Shown: positions 51,956-59,870 of the stretch, in pieces | How positions within the stretch are numbered: the stretch's first letter is position 1 | Layout: the number at the start of each line of letters is the position of its first letter | Assembly (NCBI GenBank): GCA_048526005.1 | Contig: DBFVEH010000021.1 | Location: forward strand, 434,001-498,000 | Length of the DNA stretch: 64,000 bases | Reading direction: 5' to 3' | From: QALR01 sp900552255 | GTDB taxonomy: Bacteria > Bacillota > Clostridia > Oscillospirales > CAG-272 | Notes under the pieces: generated by a model | What the model saw: the letters and a program-made list of their open reading frames with translations, nothing else | Databases searched by the model: none | Told to the model about the DNA's origin: nothing | Made by a program: the position numbers and the translations under genes

Positions 51956-52771
51956 ATGGAGGATTTTTTAAATTCTTTATTGGACGGCATCGCAAACTTT
52001 ATAGCCACCGCGGGCTTTCGGATCCTCGGCGCGATTCTTGTTCTCATCATCGGCACAAAGCTCATCAAATGGTGTCTCAAGATCATTAGAAAAGGGAAAA
52101 AATTCGAATCCTTTCCCCCCAATGTCCAAACGCTGATCGTCGATTTGGCAAAGGTCGCCCTTTATGTCCTTCTGATCGTGGTCCTTGCATCGATTCTCGG
52201 AATCGAAAACGCCTCCATCGCAGCCGCAGTCGCGTCCGCCGGACTTGCTATCGGACTTGCGCTGCAAGGGAGCTTATCCAATTTCGCAGGAGGAATCATG
52301 ATCCTCGTTTTCAAGCCTTTCTCGATCGGAGATTATATCGAAAACGAAACGCACAGCGGCACCGTCACCGATATCGGCATCTTCTATACGACGCTTGAAA
52401 CCGTGGACAATAAGGTTGTCACGATCCCAAACGGAACGCTTTCCAATCAAACCGTCACCGATTACAGCGCAAAGGAAATCCGCCGTCTCGATCTCAAATT
52501 CAGCGTCGCCTACGATTCCGACATCGATCTCGTCAAGGATACGCTCCGAGAGCTTGCCGGCGCGCATGAGCTTGTCCTGAGCGATCCCGCCCCCTTTGTT
52601 CGTCTCGGCGAGCAAGGAAGCAACGCGCTCATCTTTTATCTGCGCGTATGGGTCAAGGCTTCGGATTATTGGACTGTCAATTTCGACATGCTCGAGGCCT
52701 CGAAGAAAATCTTCGACAAACGCGGCATTTCGATACCGCTTCCGCAGATGGACGTGCATTTGGATAAATAA
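51956..52771 (+). CDS. small-conductance mechanosensitive channel (MscS family)
   Basis: A 271-residue membrane protein with three N-terminal helices. The pore helix TM3 reads AAAVASAGLAIGLALQGSLS near residues 83-102, with the Gly/Ala packing of MscS. GGIMILVFKPFSIGDYIE and the beta-domain motif VTIPNGTLSNQTVTDYS follow, then the cytoplasmic vestibule. It opens under hypo-osmotic shock to release solutes. It is probably co-transcribed with hisS-aspS and ends at a strong terminator. Confidence 0.95.
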   Translation: MEDFLNSLLDGIANFIATAGFRILGAILVLIIGTKLIKWCLKIIRKGKKFESFPPNVQTLIVDLAKVALYVLLIVVLASILGIENASIAAAVASAGLAIGLALQGSLSNFAGGIMILVFKPFSIGDYIENETHSGTVTDIGIFYTTLETVDNKVVTIPNGTLSNQTVTDYSAKEIRRLDLKFSVAYDSDIDLVKDTLRELAGAHELVLSDPAPFVRLGEQGSNALIFYLRVWVKASDYWTVNFDMLEASKKIFDKRGISIPLPQMDVHLDK

Positions 52772-52810
52772 CGAATGAAAAAGACCGCCTCAGGCGGTCT
52801 TTTTCATTCG
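52772..52810. terminator. strong bidirectional terminator
   Basis: CGAATGAAAAAGACCGCC and its complement around a 3-base loop; the stem carries A/T tracts on both arms. It is shared by mscS and the zinc-ribbon gene. Confidence 0.95.
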
Positions 52811-52816
52811 TTTATC

Positions 52817-53320
52817 TCATTTGATCAATCTGATTTTTCCAATGACCGGAAGCTCCTTCGCTTTGCCGTTTGCCGCATTCACGATTCCGAGAATCGAGAA
52901 AAGCAGGAACACCAGCCCTAAAAGAGACAGGATGATATTGAAAACAATTCCAATCACCGGAATCAGAGAAAGTGCGCCGAGTACGATACCGAATGCAATT
53001 TCAATGATCGCTAAAATCAAGCCCTGGTTGGCATGGAACCTTGCAAACGGAGACTTCGGAGCCGCGATCAGCGGGATCAGAACAAGCCACGACAGATAGG
53101 AAAGAATGCCCATCACCTTGTTGGACTCAATATCGGCGGGATCAAAGGCCGAGGTGTCGTCTTTGGTATCGTTGAATTTGTTGAACGCTTCCTCCGCCCG
53201 GGCGCCGAAATCGCTTCCGTTTTCTTTTTTCTCGGACGTCTCTCCGACTGTGGCGCCGCAGGACGGACAGGCTTTCGCGTCCGTTTCAAGCTCCGCGCCG
53301 CATTTGCTGCAAAAAGCCAT
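52817..53320 (-). CDS. zinc-ribbon membrane protein (DUF4870-like)
   Basis: A 167-residue protein. The N-terminal zinc ribbon is MAFCSKCGAELETDAKACPS followed by CG (two CxxC pairs, residues 4-22). A charged linker spans about 25-65. Three hydrophobic segments (about 70-160: MGILSYLSWLVLIPLIAA, LILAIIEIAFGIVLGALS, IILSLLGLVFLLFSILGI) with FARFHANQGL between the first two form the DUF4870/Tic20-like unit. Its function is unknown. A GGGAGGAAG site precedes the ATG. It may be co-transcribed with the two genes upstream (45-base gap). Confidence 0.87.
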   Translation of the reverse strand: MAFCSKCGAELETDAKACPSCGATVGETSEKKENGSDFGARAEEAFNKFNDTKDDTSAFDPADIESNKVMGILSYLSWLVLIPLIAAPKSPFARFHANQGLILAIIEIAFGIVLGALSLIPVIGIVFNIILSLLGLVFLLFSILGIVNAANGKAKELPVIGKIRLIK

Positions 53321-53365
53321 AAATCTTCCTCCCTGAAAATGATTTTTATATCACCGCAGACATGC

Positions 53366-54520
53366 TTATATCTCCGGGATTTCCACATCCACCTCATGTC
53401 CGAGTGCCGCGGACTTGGCAATGGAATCGATGATCGCCTGATTATAGAGGATTTGGCTCGAAGGAACCTCTACCGGCGCGCCGTCGATGGCGTTCAAGAA
53501 AGAGCGGATCTTTTGGTAAAACAAGCCGCCGCCCTTGTTCTCGACAATCGGGATCGTCGTCTCCACACGGCTTCCGGCGATATCGGTATAGAGCGTCATC
53601 GGCCCTCCGACGGAACCGTTCCAGCATTCGGTGGACGGAATCCGAAGCGCCGCGTCCGTGCCGAGAATCACCGTGTCTCCGGGCGTATCCAGGTGCATCG
53701 CCCATGAAATTCTGAAATCAAGAACGATGTCGCCCTCCAGCCGGATGAAGGCCGCGGCGAAATCATCGACGTCAAACCGCGCGGCATCCGCCGGCTTCTG
53801 ATATTTCGTGCTGGTTCCGAAATAATTGGATGTGTATCCCGTCACCGTAAGCGGCTTCGGATAGCCGATGGCGTTGAGCACCATGTCGAGCGAATAACAG
53901 CCGATATCTCCAAGCGCACCGATGCCGGCGGTCTTTTTCTCGATAAAGGTGCTGTTCGGGATGCCGCGGCGGCGTCCGCCGCCCGTTTGAATGTAATAAA
54001 TCCTGCCAAGCACACCGGATTCCACGATTTCCTTGATTTTTCGCATATTGGCGTCATAGCGCGGCTGGAAGCCGATGGTCAGCGCCTTGCCGCTCTTTTT
54101 CTCCGCGCGTATGATTTCCGCCGCTTCCTCGGTCGTCACGCACATCGGCTTTTCAAGCAGAACATTGACGCCCGCCGAAAGCGCGGCGATCGTACATTCC
54201 GCATGGGTCACATTGTACGTGCAGATGCTGACGCCGTCAAGCTCCTTTTCTCCCTCAAGAAGCGCCTTATGATCGGGATAAAAGTGAATTTTTGACAGAT
54301 CGAGATCAAATTTTTTCGCGAATTTTTCCGCCTTGCCCGGCACAAGATCGGCCAGCGCGACAACGTCGACATCGGGACACGCAAGATAGCTTTGCAAGTG
54401 AGCTTCCGCAATCCAGCCGGTTCCGATGATTCCGATTTTGTATCTTCTCTCCGAGCTTTTTTCCTCCTGCTCCGCCGCTTGTGTGAACTGACCGAGCACT
54501 TCGTCTCCTGATTTTGCCAT
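53366..54520 (-). CDS. Gfo/Idh/MocA-family oxidoreductase
   Basis: A 384-residue NAD(P)-dependent sugar or polyol dehydrogenase. After about 25 polar residues, YKIGIIGTGWIAEAHLQSYL is the GxGxxA/G nucleotide-binding start. VLLEKPMCVTTEEAAE carries the conserved EKP. GALGDIGCYSLDMVLNAIG holds the D-x-G-x-H/Y-type catalytic segment, with Tyr in place of the usual His. Several starts are possible; the ATG at 54520 has AGAGG seven bases upstream. It follows a TIM-barrel sugar isomerase gene in one operon, a pairing typical of inositol or unusual-sugar catabolism. Confidence 0.9.
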   Translation of the reverse strand: MAKSGDEVLGQFTQAAEQEEKSSERRYKIGIIGTGWIAEAHLQSYLACPDVDVVALADLVPGKAEKFAKKFDLDLSKIHFYPDHKALLEGEKELDGVSICTYNVTHAECTIAALSAGVNVLLEKPMCVTTEEAAEIIRAEKKSGKALTIGFQPRYDANMRKIKEIVESGVLGRIYYIQTGGGRRRGIPNSTFIEKKTAGIGALGDIGCYSLDMVLNAIGYPKPLTVTGYTSNYFGTSTKYQKPADAARFDVDDFAAAFIRLEGDIVLDFRISWAMHLDTPGDTVILGTDAALRIPSTECWNGSVGGPMTLYTDIAGSRVETTIPIVENKGGGLFYQKIRSFLNAIDGAPVEVPSSQILYNQAIIDSIAKSAALGHEVDVEIPEI

Positions 54521-54555
54521 ATTCATACCTCTCTTTTCCTCATATTCCATCTGCA

Positions 54556-55383
54556 TCAAAGCAGTTTATTTTCGAGAATATACTTCGCGCTGAGCGCGAC
54601 CTCCTCCAGCTTGACAGCGCCCGGACGGCTGACGCCGTCCTGCTCGACGATCACCCATTCGGCGCCCGCCTTTTTGCAGGCCTCCATGATTCTCGGGACA
54701 TCCTGCAAGCCGTATCCGACGGGACGGTAGGAAAAGTTCCCTTCCTCCTCCTTGGCATCGTCCCCATCGCAGATGAGCTTATACATGTTGTTCTGCGGCC
54801 GGCCTTTCAGATAAAAATCCTTGATATGGACGGTCGGCGCGCGTCCGGTATATTTCAAGACATAATCGGCCGGGTCTACGCCGCCGACATTTGCCCAGCA
54901 GGTATCGATCTGCGTTTTCAGATATGCCGCCGGTACGCGGTCATAAAGCATATCCAGCGCCAGCTGCCCGTCGACCGTTTTGAATTCAAAATCGTGATTG
55001 TGGTAGGATACGACAAAGCCCGCCTCCGTATACCGCTTCGCGACCGCGGCAATCCGCTCTATCGCCTGCTCAAAGTCCCCGATTACCGGACGCAGAGCTT
55101 CCACAAGATACGGAACCGCAATGTAGGGACACCCGATCTTGTGATAGGTTGCCGTCACTTCGTCGAATTTGTTCTCCAAATCATCAAGCGATATATGCGC
55201 GGAGACCGGAGCAAGTCCGTATTTCCGGAGCATTTCGACAACATGGTCGGCGTCATAGCCGTATAATCCGGCGAACTCGACCCCCTCGTAACCCATTTCG
55301 CTCACCCTTTTGAGCGTTCCGTCAAAATCCGCTTTGGCATCCGCTCCCACGGAATAGAGCTGCAAAGCAAGCTTCAAAGACAT
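54556..55383 (-). CDS. sugar phosphate isomerase/epimerase (xylose-isomerase-like TIM barrel)
   Basis: A 275-residue IolE/IolH-type protein (AP-endonuclease-2 fold). Metal-ligand positions are visible in GYEGVEFAGLYG (Glu), SYHNHDFEF (His), QIDTCWANVGGVDP (Asp), VHIKDFYLKG (His-x-Lys-Asp) and WVIVEQDG (Glu). It probably isomerises or epimerises a keto-sugar or inositol derivative, working with the downstream oxidoreductase. GGAGGG precedes the ATG. The upstream leader carries a good promoter and two palindromic stems, one perfect (55398-55416). The exact substrate is unknown. Confidence 0.9.
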   Translation of the reverse strand: MSLKLALQLYSVGADAKADFDGTLKRVSEMGYEGVEFAGLYGYDADHVVEMLRKYGLAPVSAHISLDDLENKFDEVTATYHKIGCPYIAVPYLVEALRPVIGDFEQAIERIAAVAKRYTEAGFVVSYHNHDFEFKTVDGQLALDMLYDRVPAAYLKTQIDTCWANVGGVDPADYVLKYTGRAPTVHIKDFYLKGRPQNNMYKLICDGDDAKEEEGNFSYRPVGYGLQDVPRIMEACKKAGAEWVIVEQDGVSRPGAVKLEEVALSAKYILENKLL

Positions 55384-55397
55384 GCCACCCTCCTTCG

Positions 55398-55416
55398 CGC
55401 CTATGTATGATAGGCG
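55398..55416. promoter_or_regulatory. palindrome in the isomerase-operon leader
   Basis: CGCCTAT-N5-ATAGGCG, a perfect 7-bp inverted repeat just upstream of the ribosome-binding site. A second stem (ACCGA/TCGGT, 55424-55440) lies beside it. It is a candidate repressor operator or leader hairpin. Confidence 0.5.
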
Positions 55417-55453
55417 ACTATTGACCGAATCAGCATCGGTTTATTCTTCGCTT

Positions 55454-55482
55454 ATTTTATCACAGCAGTTATATGAAGTCAA
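55454..55482 (-). promoter_or_regulatory. promoter of the isomerase/oxidoreductase operon
   Basis: On the minus strand TTGACT, 17 bases, TAAAAT, about 75 bases ahead of the isomerase ATG. Confidence 0.8.
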
Positions 55483-55730
55483 CATAAACAGACGAAAAAC
55501 ATCGATATTTTCCTGCTCAAAGAGAACACCTCTCAACTGCCGTCTCTTTATGCCCGTAATGAAAGACCGTGTATACTATACTTCTGCCGTCTTGCCTACG
55601 GGATCGTATAATATTCTACCTCCGGAAAATAATAGCGGTCTGTTCCGTTTTCCGCGGGACTATGGAATGCGGTTCCAACTATCTTTCGCAAAAAGCGCCA
55701 ACAACGCTTTTTCCCGCTCAAAATATAAAG

Positions 55731-55780
55731 AAAACACCACTGTCATTCGAACTTTGAGAGTTCGATTCCAGTGGTGTTTT
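55731..55780. terminator. long bidirectional terminator-like hairpin
   Basis: AAAACACCACTGTCATTCGA pairs with TCGATTCCAGTGGTGTTTT through about 20 near-perfect pairs, with A/T tracts at the base. A smaller hairpin (AAAAAGCG/CGCTTTTT, 55690-55713) lies next to it. Both stand in a region without genes (55483-55914), so they may insulate the isomerase operon from the right-hand island. Confidence 0.7.
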
Positions 55781-55914
55781 CACATGTGATCTTTGTATAG
55801 AAGTAAAACTTAAATCCAAGCGCTAAAAATCCCGAAAAAGTTTTGCATTCAAAAATTATTTATGTAGAGATCAAAGTCTGTATCAGAAAATTGCGTCATT
55901 TTCTATGGATAGCG

Positions 55915-55939
55915 AAAAAGCGCCGCATTCTGCGACGCC
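55915..55939 (-). terminator. terminator after the membrane-protein pseudogene
   Basis: On the minus strand GCGTCGCA-GAA-TGCGGCGC (one G-U pair), followed by TTTTTCG. It lies 30 bases downstream of the pseudogene stop. Confidence 0.75.
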
Positions 55940-55968
55940 TGCTCTATATTTAGTTATTCTGTTTTCAA

Positions 55969-56439
55969 TTAGTGATTCAACATATCACTGATATACTGAA
56001 CCAATTCTTCCCGGCTATAAGTTGTAGTTGAAATGTCATACAAACTACCGTCAACCGAGAACACTGCAATATTTAGAAAACATCAACATCCAAATAGGAA
56101 TAATTGTTGTAATCAGCAAAATCCGTCGTTCCTTCGGGACATTCAACGTAAGCGCTTATATTTGCTTCTTTGCTGTTAGGGATATTTGCGATAATGTTTC
56201 CTTCCGGCAAAATACTGCAAAGTTCGGAATAACTGCTAAATTCATACCGTGCTCCAGATCTGGAATCGTCGATTTCCGAAAGATTAAAAATATGAATTAA
56301 GGCAGGTGTGCAGATGATTACCAATGCCAAGCAAGCTGCGACAATGCTCCAAGTTTGAAAATGATGGAACGCCTTAGGCTTTTATCGTCCTCACTTTTTC
56401 TACATACTCGGTAACATAGTAGTCTTTAATGTCATTCAT
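55969..56439 (-). pseudogene. decayed single-span membrane protein (two frameshifts)
   Basis: Three adjoining reading frames form one continuous protein. The first is MNDIKDYYVTEYVEKVRTIK (56374-56439). The second (56073 to about 56369) carries FQTWSIVAACLALVIICTPA, a membrane span, then SELCSILPEGNIIANIPNSK and ending SYLDVDVF. The third (55969 to about 56074) reads NIAVFSVDGSLYDISTTTYS then EELVQYISDMLNH and a stop. The layout (short cytoplasmic part, one span, compact outer domain) resembles anti-sigma or small sensor proteins, but I do not recognise the family. An open stretch upstream (REFTYKNRKIIYS, to about 56482) may be a further remnant after an in-frame TAG. Bases 56483-56614 hold nothing recognisable. 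Confidence 0.7.
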
Positions 56440-56614
56440 AGAATAGATGATTTTTCTGTTTTTATACGTGAACTCCCTCGCTTTCTAAGTAGGCAAGTCA
56501 TATTCGCTCTGCATCTCTGTCCTTTACGGGTTATTTATACAATATTGAAGAACTCTCCTGTCCTCTTCATGCTATGGCTTCCCTCCAACGAAAAAATCGG
56601 AACTTTCGTGCCTT

Positions 56615-57661
56615 TTACATATATCGCTCGTTCATTTCGATCTTCCGATAATCCGTATCTGTAAGGTAGGCAGAGTACAAAACAGAAAAATTATTCGAAA
56701 GCAGTCGCTCTTCAAATGGTTCCTTCCATGTTCTCCTCTCCTTTTCCGTCAGACCGAATTGATCAAGGAGTCGGTCTGCTTTCTCGGAACGGAACGGCAC
56801 AGAAATATTCTGTAAGTCCTTCGATCCGAAAATTTTTGAAGTATAATACATGCAGTAATACATATATTCCGTTGCACCAAACATCCTGCTTTTTTTCAGA
56901 AGAAGATCCATATCCAGGTTTACATTTTTTAGGTAGTAATAAATGTCGCACAGCAACGAAAGCCTCAAATTCCCCATTGACAACAGGTATACCGAATTCA
57001 TGTCCTTATAGTGGTGCAGGCAAAGCGAAATAAACTCCTCTTCTGGTGCCAGTTCTCGGACCTCAACGCCTTCAATGGCAATGTTTCTCAAATTTGTTAA
57101 AAAGGCATCCATATCCGCCTGCTCGTCCCTTTCGCCCCAGAAAATATCATAATTCACATCCACATTGACGAAAGGACATTTTGGCTCTCCTGTTTTTTTA
57201 ATAAAAGAAGCCAGTTGATGACTGTAAGTTTTCTGATAGACACACTCCGCTCGCGTATATAATGATATTTCATTGTTCTGAACACGGCCCTGCACAAAGC
57301 CCTGATCTGCCAATATCTTTCTCACTCTTTCCAAATTTCTATAAGACACCAGAAGGTCGATGTCTCCGGAAAAACGGTATGCTACGCTTCCGTATATCTC
57401 TTTAGACAGCACGGCCCCTTTAATCACCGCATAGGGAATATCCGAAAGTTTCTCAAAAAGATCGGCGCAGGCCCTGTACCGGGCGGATACAGTACCCTTG
57501 TTTATAAGCAGTTTCATGCGCAGTTGAGTATCTTGGCTTGCCATCCGTTCCATAAGATAATAGCAGCCGTGCTTCTGTAAGATCCGTTTTATCTCTTCAT
57601 TCTTCACACTTTCGCCGCTTGTCAGCGAATGAAGAGCGTCGATGATCTCTTTGTTTGTCAT
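56615..57661 (-). CDS. nucleotidyltransferase family protein (NTP_transf_5)
   Basis: A 348-residue protein. The minimal nucleotidyltransferase motif AVIKGAVLSKEIYG followed by RFSGDIDLLV (Asp100-x-Asp102, metal ligands) is characteristic of NTP_transf_5, a family recurrent in lasso-peptide and other RiPP gene clusters, where it is thought to act on the peptide or a modified group. A later segment, VNVDVNYDIFW, would supply the third acid. The ATG at 57661 with GGGAGG upstream is used. It is the last gene of the right-hand operon, after the FkbH-like gene. The sequence is AT-richer than the housekeeping genes to the left. Confidence 0.87.
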   Translation of the reverse strand: MTNKEIIDALHSLTSGESVKNEEIKRILQKHGCYYLMERMASQDTQLRMKLLINKGTVSARYRACADLFEKLSDIPYAVIKGAVLSKEIYGSVAYRFSGDIDLLVSYRNLERVRKILADQGFVQGRVQNNEISLYTRAECVYQKTYSHQLASFIKKTGEPKCPFVNVDVNYDIFWGERDEQADMDAFLTNLRNIAIEGVEVRELAPEEEFISLCLHHYKDMNSVYLLSMGNLRLSLLCDIYYYLKNVNLDMDLLLKKSRMFGATEYMYYCMYYTSKIFGSKDLQNISVPFRSEKADRLLDQFGLTEKERRTWKEPFEERLLSNNFSVLYSAYLTDTDYRKIEMNERYM

Positions 57662-57733
57662 AAGACTTGTCCTCCCTTCTCTGCGGGCAAAATCCCTCGG
57701 TGTCGTTAAACCTTTTGGCACAAGACGATCCTA

Positions 57734-59299
57734 CTACCGGTCGTTCCGCCCGCTTCCCTTGTCACCGCTCAATCCCAAAATATCGAACAATCGGACGAGC
57801 TCTTCATTTTTTTCCGTTTTGTTCACTGTGACACTTTTAGCTCCTGCTTTCACGGCATATTTTATCATATCCTTTTCAATATTTCTTCCAAGTGCCCTGC
57901 AGGAAAGGGAAAACAGATCTATTTTGCCGTTTTCTATTCCAATTACACCAACCAGACCCAGATCTGAAAAACAGTCTGAAAGATACACGGATCGCATCTG
58001 ATACTCCGGATTTTCCATAAATTCTCTCAACTCTTCGACCGTATACCGTACACCATTCGTGCATTTATTGGTCCTCTGGCTCAACTCTGAAACCCGTGAT
58101 AACTCACTGCCCAATGTCTTGTGTATATCCACCTTCATTTTCAAAGCACGCAGATATTCCTGTTCGGTCCCGGCTTTTTCCTTCAGTCTGTTTCTCTCCA
58201 AATTGGTTCGGAAAGTCTCATTCCGAATTCTGATTTTTTCAAGATCGACCTCCCATTTCAGAGAAAAGCATTCCAAATCCTGAAAAATGGTATCCCGCCC
58301 GTAAAGAATTGTGTATACTTCCGGAAGTTTTCCGGAAACTTCATTTACCTCATAGGGAGAATCATCTATAAAGACAATGCTTTCCAAATCGATGTTCAAT
58401 TCTTCGGATATTCTTCGGATATTCTCCGGTTTGTTGTTCCAGTTTACACGAAAGCAAGCAATGTGTTCCTCTTTCAAAACCATGCCGCTGTGTTGCCTGA
58501 ACACCTGCCGCACATCTTGTTCGTCGTTTTTACTGCAGACAGTTATAAGGACACCGTGATTGTACAGGTAAAGCAAAAAGCGCTGAAAATCCCGATACTG
58601 TTTTCCCGAACCACTTTCCGAAATCCGAATTTTCTCTATCCCGTCTTCCGACAGAATTCCACCCCAGAGAACATTGTCGCAGTCCACCGCAACGCACTTG
58701 GGTGTCAACCCGTTGGAGATTTTGTATTGCTTCCAGATTTCCCGGCAGATCTCCCTAATCAGCTCTTTAGAGTACAGTGCGTTCCAACGGTACTTGCCTT
58801 TCAGATCAAAGGCACGACTGATTCCCACACGGGCAATGAGTCTTTTCAAATCAAGGATCACATCGTCCCCTGCCACCATATCGAAGAATTTCCGGTTGAT
58901 TGCATCTATAACATTCTCTTGGGGAAGGATGTTTCCGATCACCATAGATTGCTGCATATAATAGTCTTCAAAACTCAGCCACAAAATCTGCTTTCGTCTG
59001 TCTGACTTCAGGCTGGCATACAGTTTTTCAAGTTCTACGAAACAATTCTCAGTCAGAATCTCCGGATGGCCTCCCGATTCCGGATAGTCCGGAAAAAGCG
59101 TTTCAAAATTAATTGCCACAAAGATCAGATCCGCTTCTGAAATTTTTTCTGAACCGGAGCCGCTACCACACTCCTCAAATCCAATCGAAGACAGGGAAAC
59201 TTCTATGTTCAGCTCACCGAAGTCTTGCGCAAGAAATTTGGAATAATAGGGTTCCAATACGATATTCGTAATTGAAACGATTTTCAGTTGCCGACTCAT
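57734..59299 (-). CDS. FkbH-like HAD-IIIC family enzyme
   Basis: A 521-residue protein with the FkbH three-part layout. An SGNH-like N-terminal region spans about 1-180. The HAD phosphatase core near 200-335 carries CVAVDCDNVLWGGILSEDG (DxDN...LWGG), VCSKNDEQDV and FIDDSPYEVNEV. A C-terminal acetyltransferase-like region lies at about 350-505 (FSDLGLVGVIGIENG). FkbH-type enzymes load a glyceryl unit from 1,3-bisphosphoglycerate onto an acyl carrier protein, and an ACP gene lies 12 bases upstream. The start may be the ATG at 59299 or GTG at 59305. In this operon it presumably makes an ACP-bound C3 unit for a peptide or small molecule. Confidence 0.9.
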   Translation of the reverse strand: MSRQLKIVSITNIVLEPYYSKFLAQDFGELNIEVSLSSIGFEECGSGSGSEKISEADLIFVAINFETLFPDYPESGGHPEILTENCFVELEKLYASLKSDRRKQILWLSFEDYYMQQSMVIGNILPQENVIDAINRKFFDMVAGDDVILDLKRLIARVGISRAFDLKGKYRWNALYSKELIREICREIWKQYKISNGLTPKCVAVDCDNVLWGGILSEDGIEKIRISESGSGKQYRDFQRFLLYLYNHGVLITVCSKNDEQDVRQVFRQHSGMVLKEEHIACFRVNWNNKPENIRRISEELNIDLESIVFIDDSPYEVNEVSGKLPEVYTILYGRDTIFQDLECFSLKWEVDLEKIRIRNETFRTNLERNRLKEKAGTEQEYLRALKMKVDIHKTLGSELSRVSELSQRTNKCTNGVRYTVEELREFMENPEYQMRSVYLSDCFSDLGLVGVIGIENGKIDLFSLSCRALGRNIEKDMIKYAVKAGAKSVTVNKTEKNEELVRLFDILGLSGDKGSGRNDR

Positions 59300-59311
59300 A
59301 ACCACACCGTC

Positions 59312-59566
59312 TTATCGAATCTGTTCTTCATACAACTCCTGAAGAACATCCACCATGTCCTGTATCGTCTTCATCTCTGTCGGTAGGAGTTTGGCATCGG
59401 GAAATTCGCAATCAAAGGCCTCCTCCAAAGCAACCACGATGCCGATGAACATTATGGAATCCATTCCCAATTTTGATAAATCGGTGCTGAAATCTTCTTT
59501 TGTCACATGAAGATGATCCACACCCTCTAAAGCGGCAAGCACACCGTTTGTCGTAACCTCTTTCAT
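59312..59566 (-). CDS. acyl carrier protein
   Basis: An 84-residue carrier protein. LGMDSIMFIGIVVALEEAFD contains Ser37 of the DSI motif, the 4'-phosphopantetheine attachment site. The helix II sequence and the C-terminal TIQDMVDVLQELYEE are typical. It is not the fatty-acid ACP, because it lies in an operon with a FkbH-like enzyme and two exporters. It probably carries the FkbH-loaded C3 unit. GGGAGG lies 7 bases before the ATG. Confidence 0.93.
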   Translation of the reverse strand: MKEVTTNGVLAALEGVDHLHVTKEDFSTDLSKLGMDSIMFIGIVVALEEAFDCEFPDAKLLPTEMKTIQDMVDVLQELYEEQIR

Positions 59567-59599
59567 TCCAAGCCTCCCTCAAATCAAATAATCGTCTCC

Positions 59600-59803
59600 T
59601 TACATCCACACATATCGGATCAGATAGTACAGAACATATCCCCAACTAAAAATTCCGTGCAGAATCGCCCATCCCACAGATTTCCACGTTACAAATGAAA
59701 TAACCAGCGCCAAACATGTTCCGAATGAAACTCCGGTTTTTACCGCGCCCCCTATGTTAAAGCCCTTGGTTGTTACTGTAACCTTATTTTCATCATTGTT
59801 CAT
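59600..59803 (-). CDS. small hydrophobic protein of the export cluster
   Basis: A 67-residue protein with a polar start (MNNDENKVTVTTKGFNIGGA), then two predicted membrane segments (about 24-40 and 45-64), rich in Trp, Tyr, Phe and Gly and ending RYVWM. AAAGGAAA lies before the ATG; a longer reading to 59929 runs into the upstream ABC gene and is not credible. I recognise no family. Placed between an ABC exporter and an ACP gene it could be an immunity protein, a membrane chaperone, or a bacteriocin-like precursor without a classic double-Gly leader. Confidence 0.7.
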   Translation of the reverse strand: MNNDENKVTVTTKGFNIGGAVKTGVSFGTCLALVISFVTWKSVGWAILHGIFSWGYVLYYLIRYVWM

Positions 59804-59870
59804 AATAATTTTCCTTTGCTTATAAAAACTAATTATATACTGGATCCTTTCGGATATTCCGGGCACGAAT

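Noticed and set aside
55741..55780. tRNA-like T-arm (TTCGATTCC) suggesting an integrase attachment site
   Set aside because: It is fully explained by the long inverted repeat; there is no rest of a tRNA and no integrase gene.
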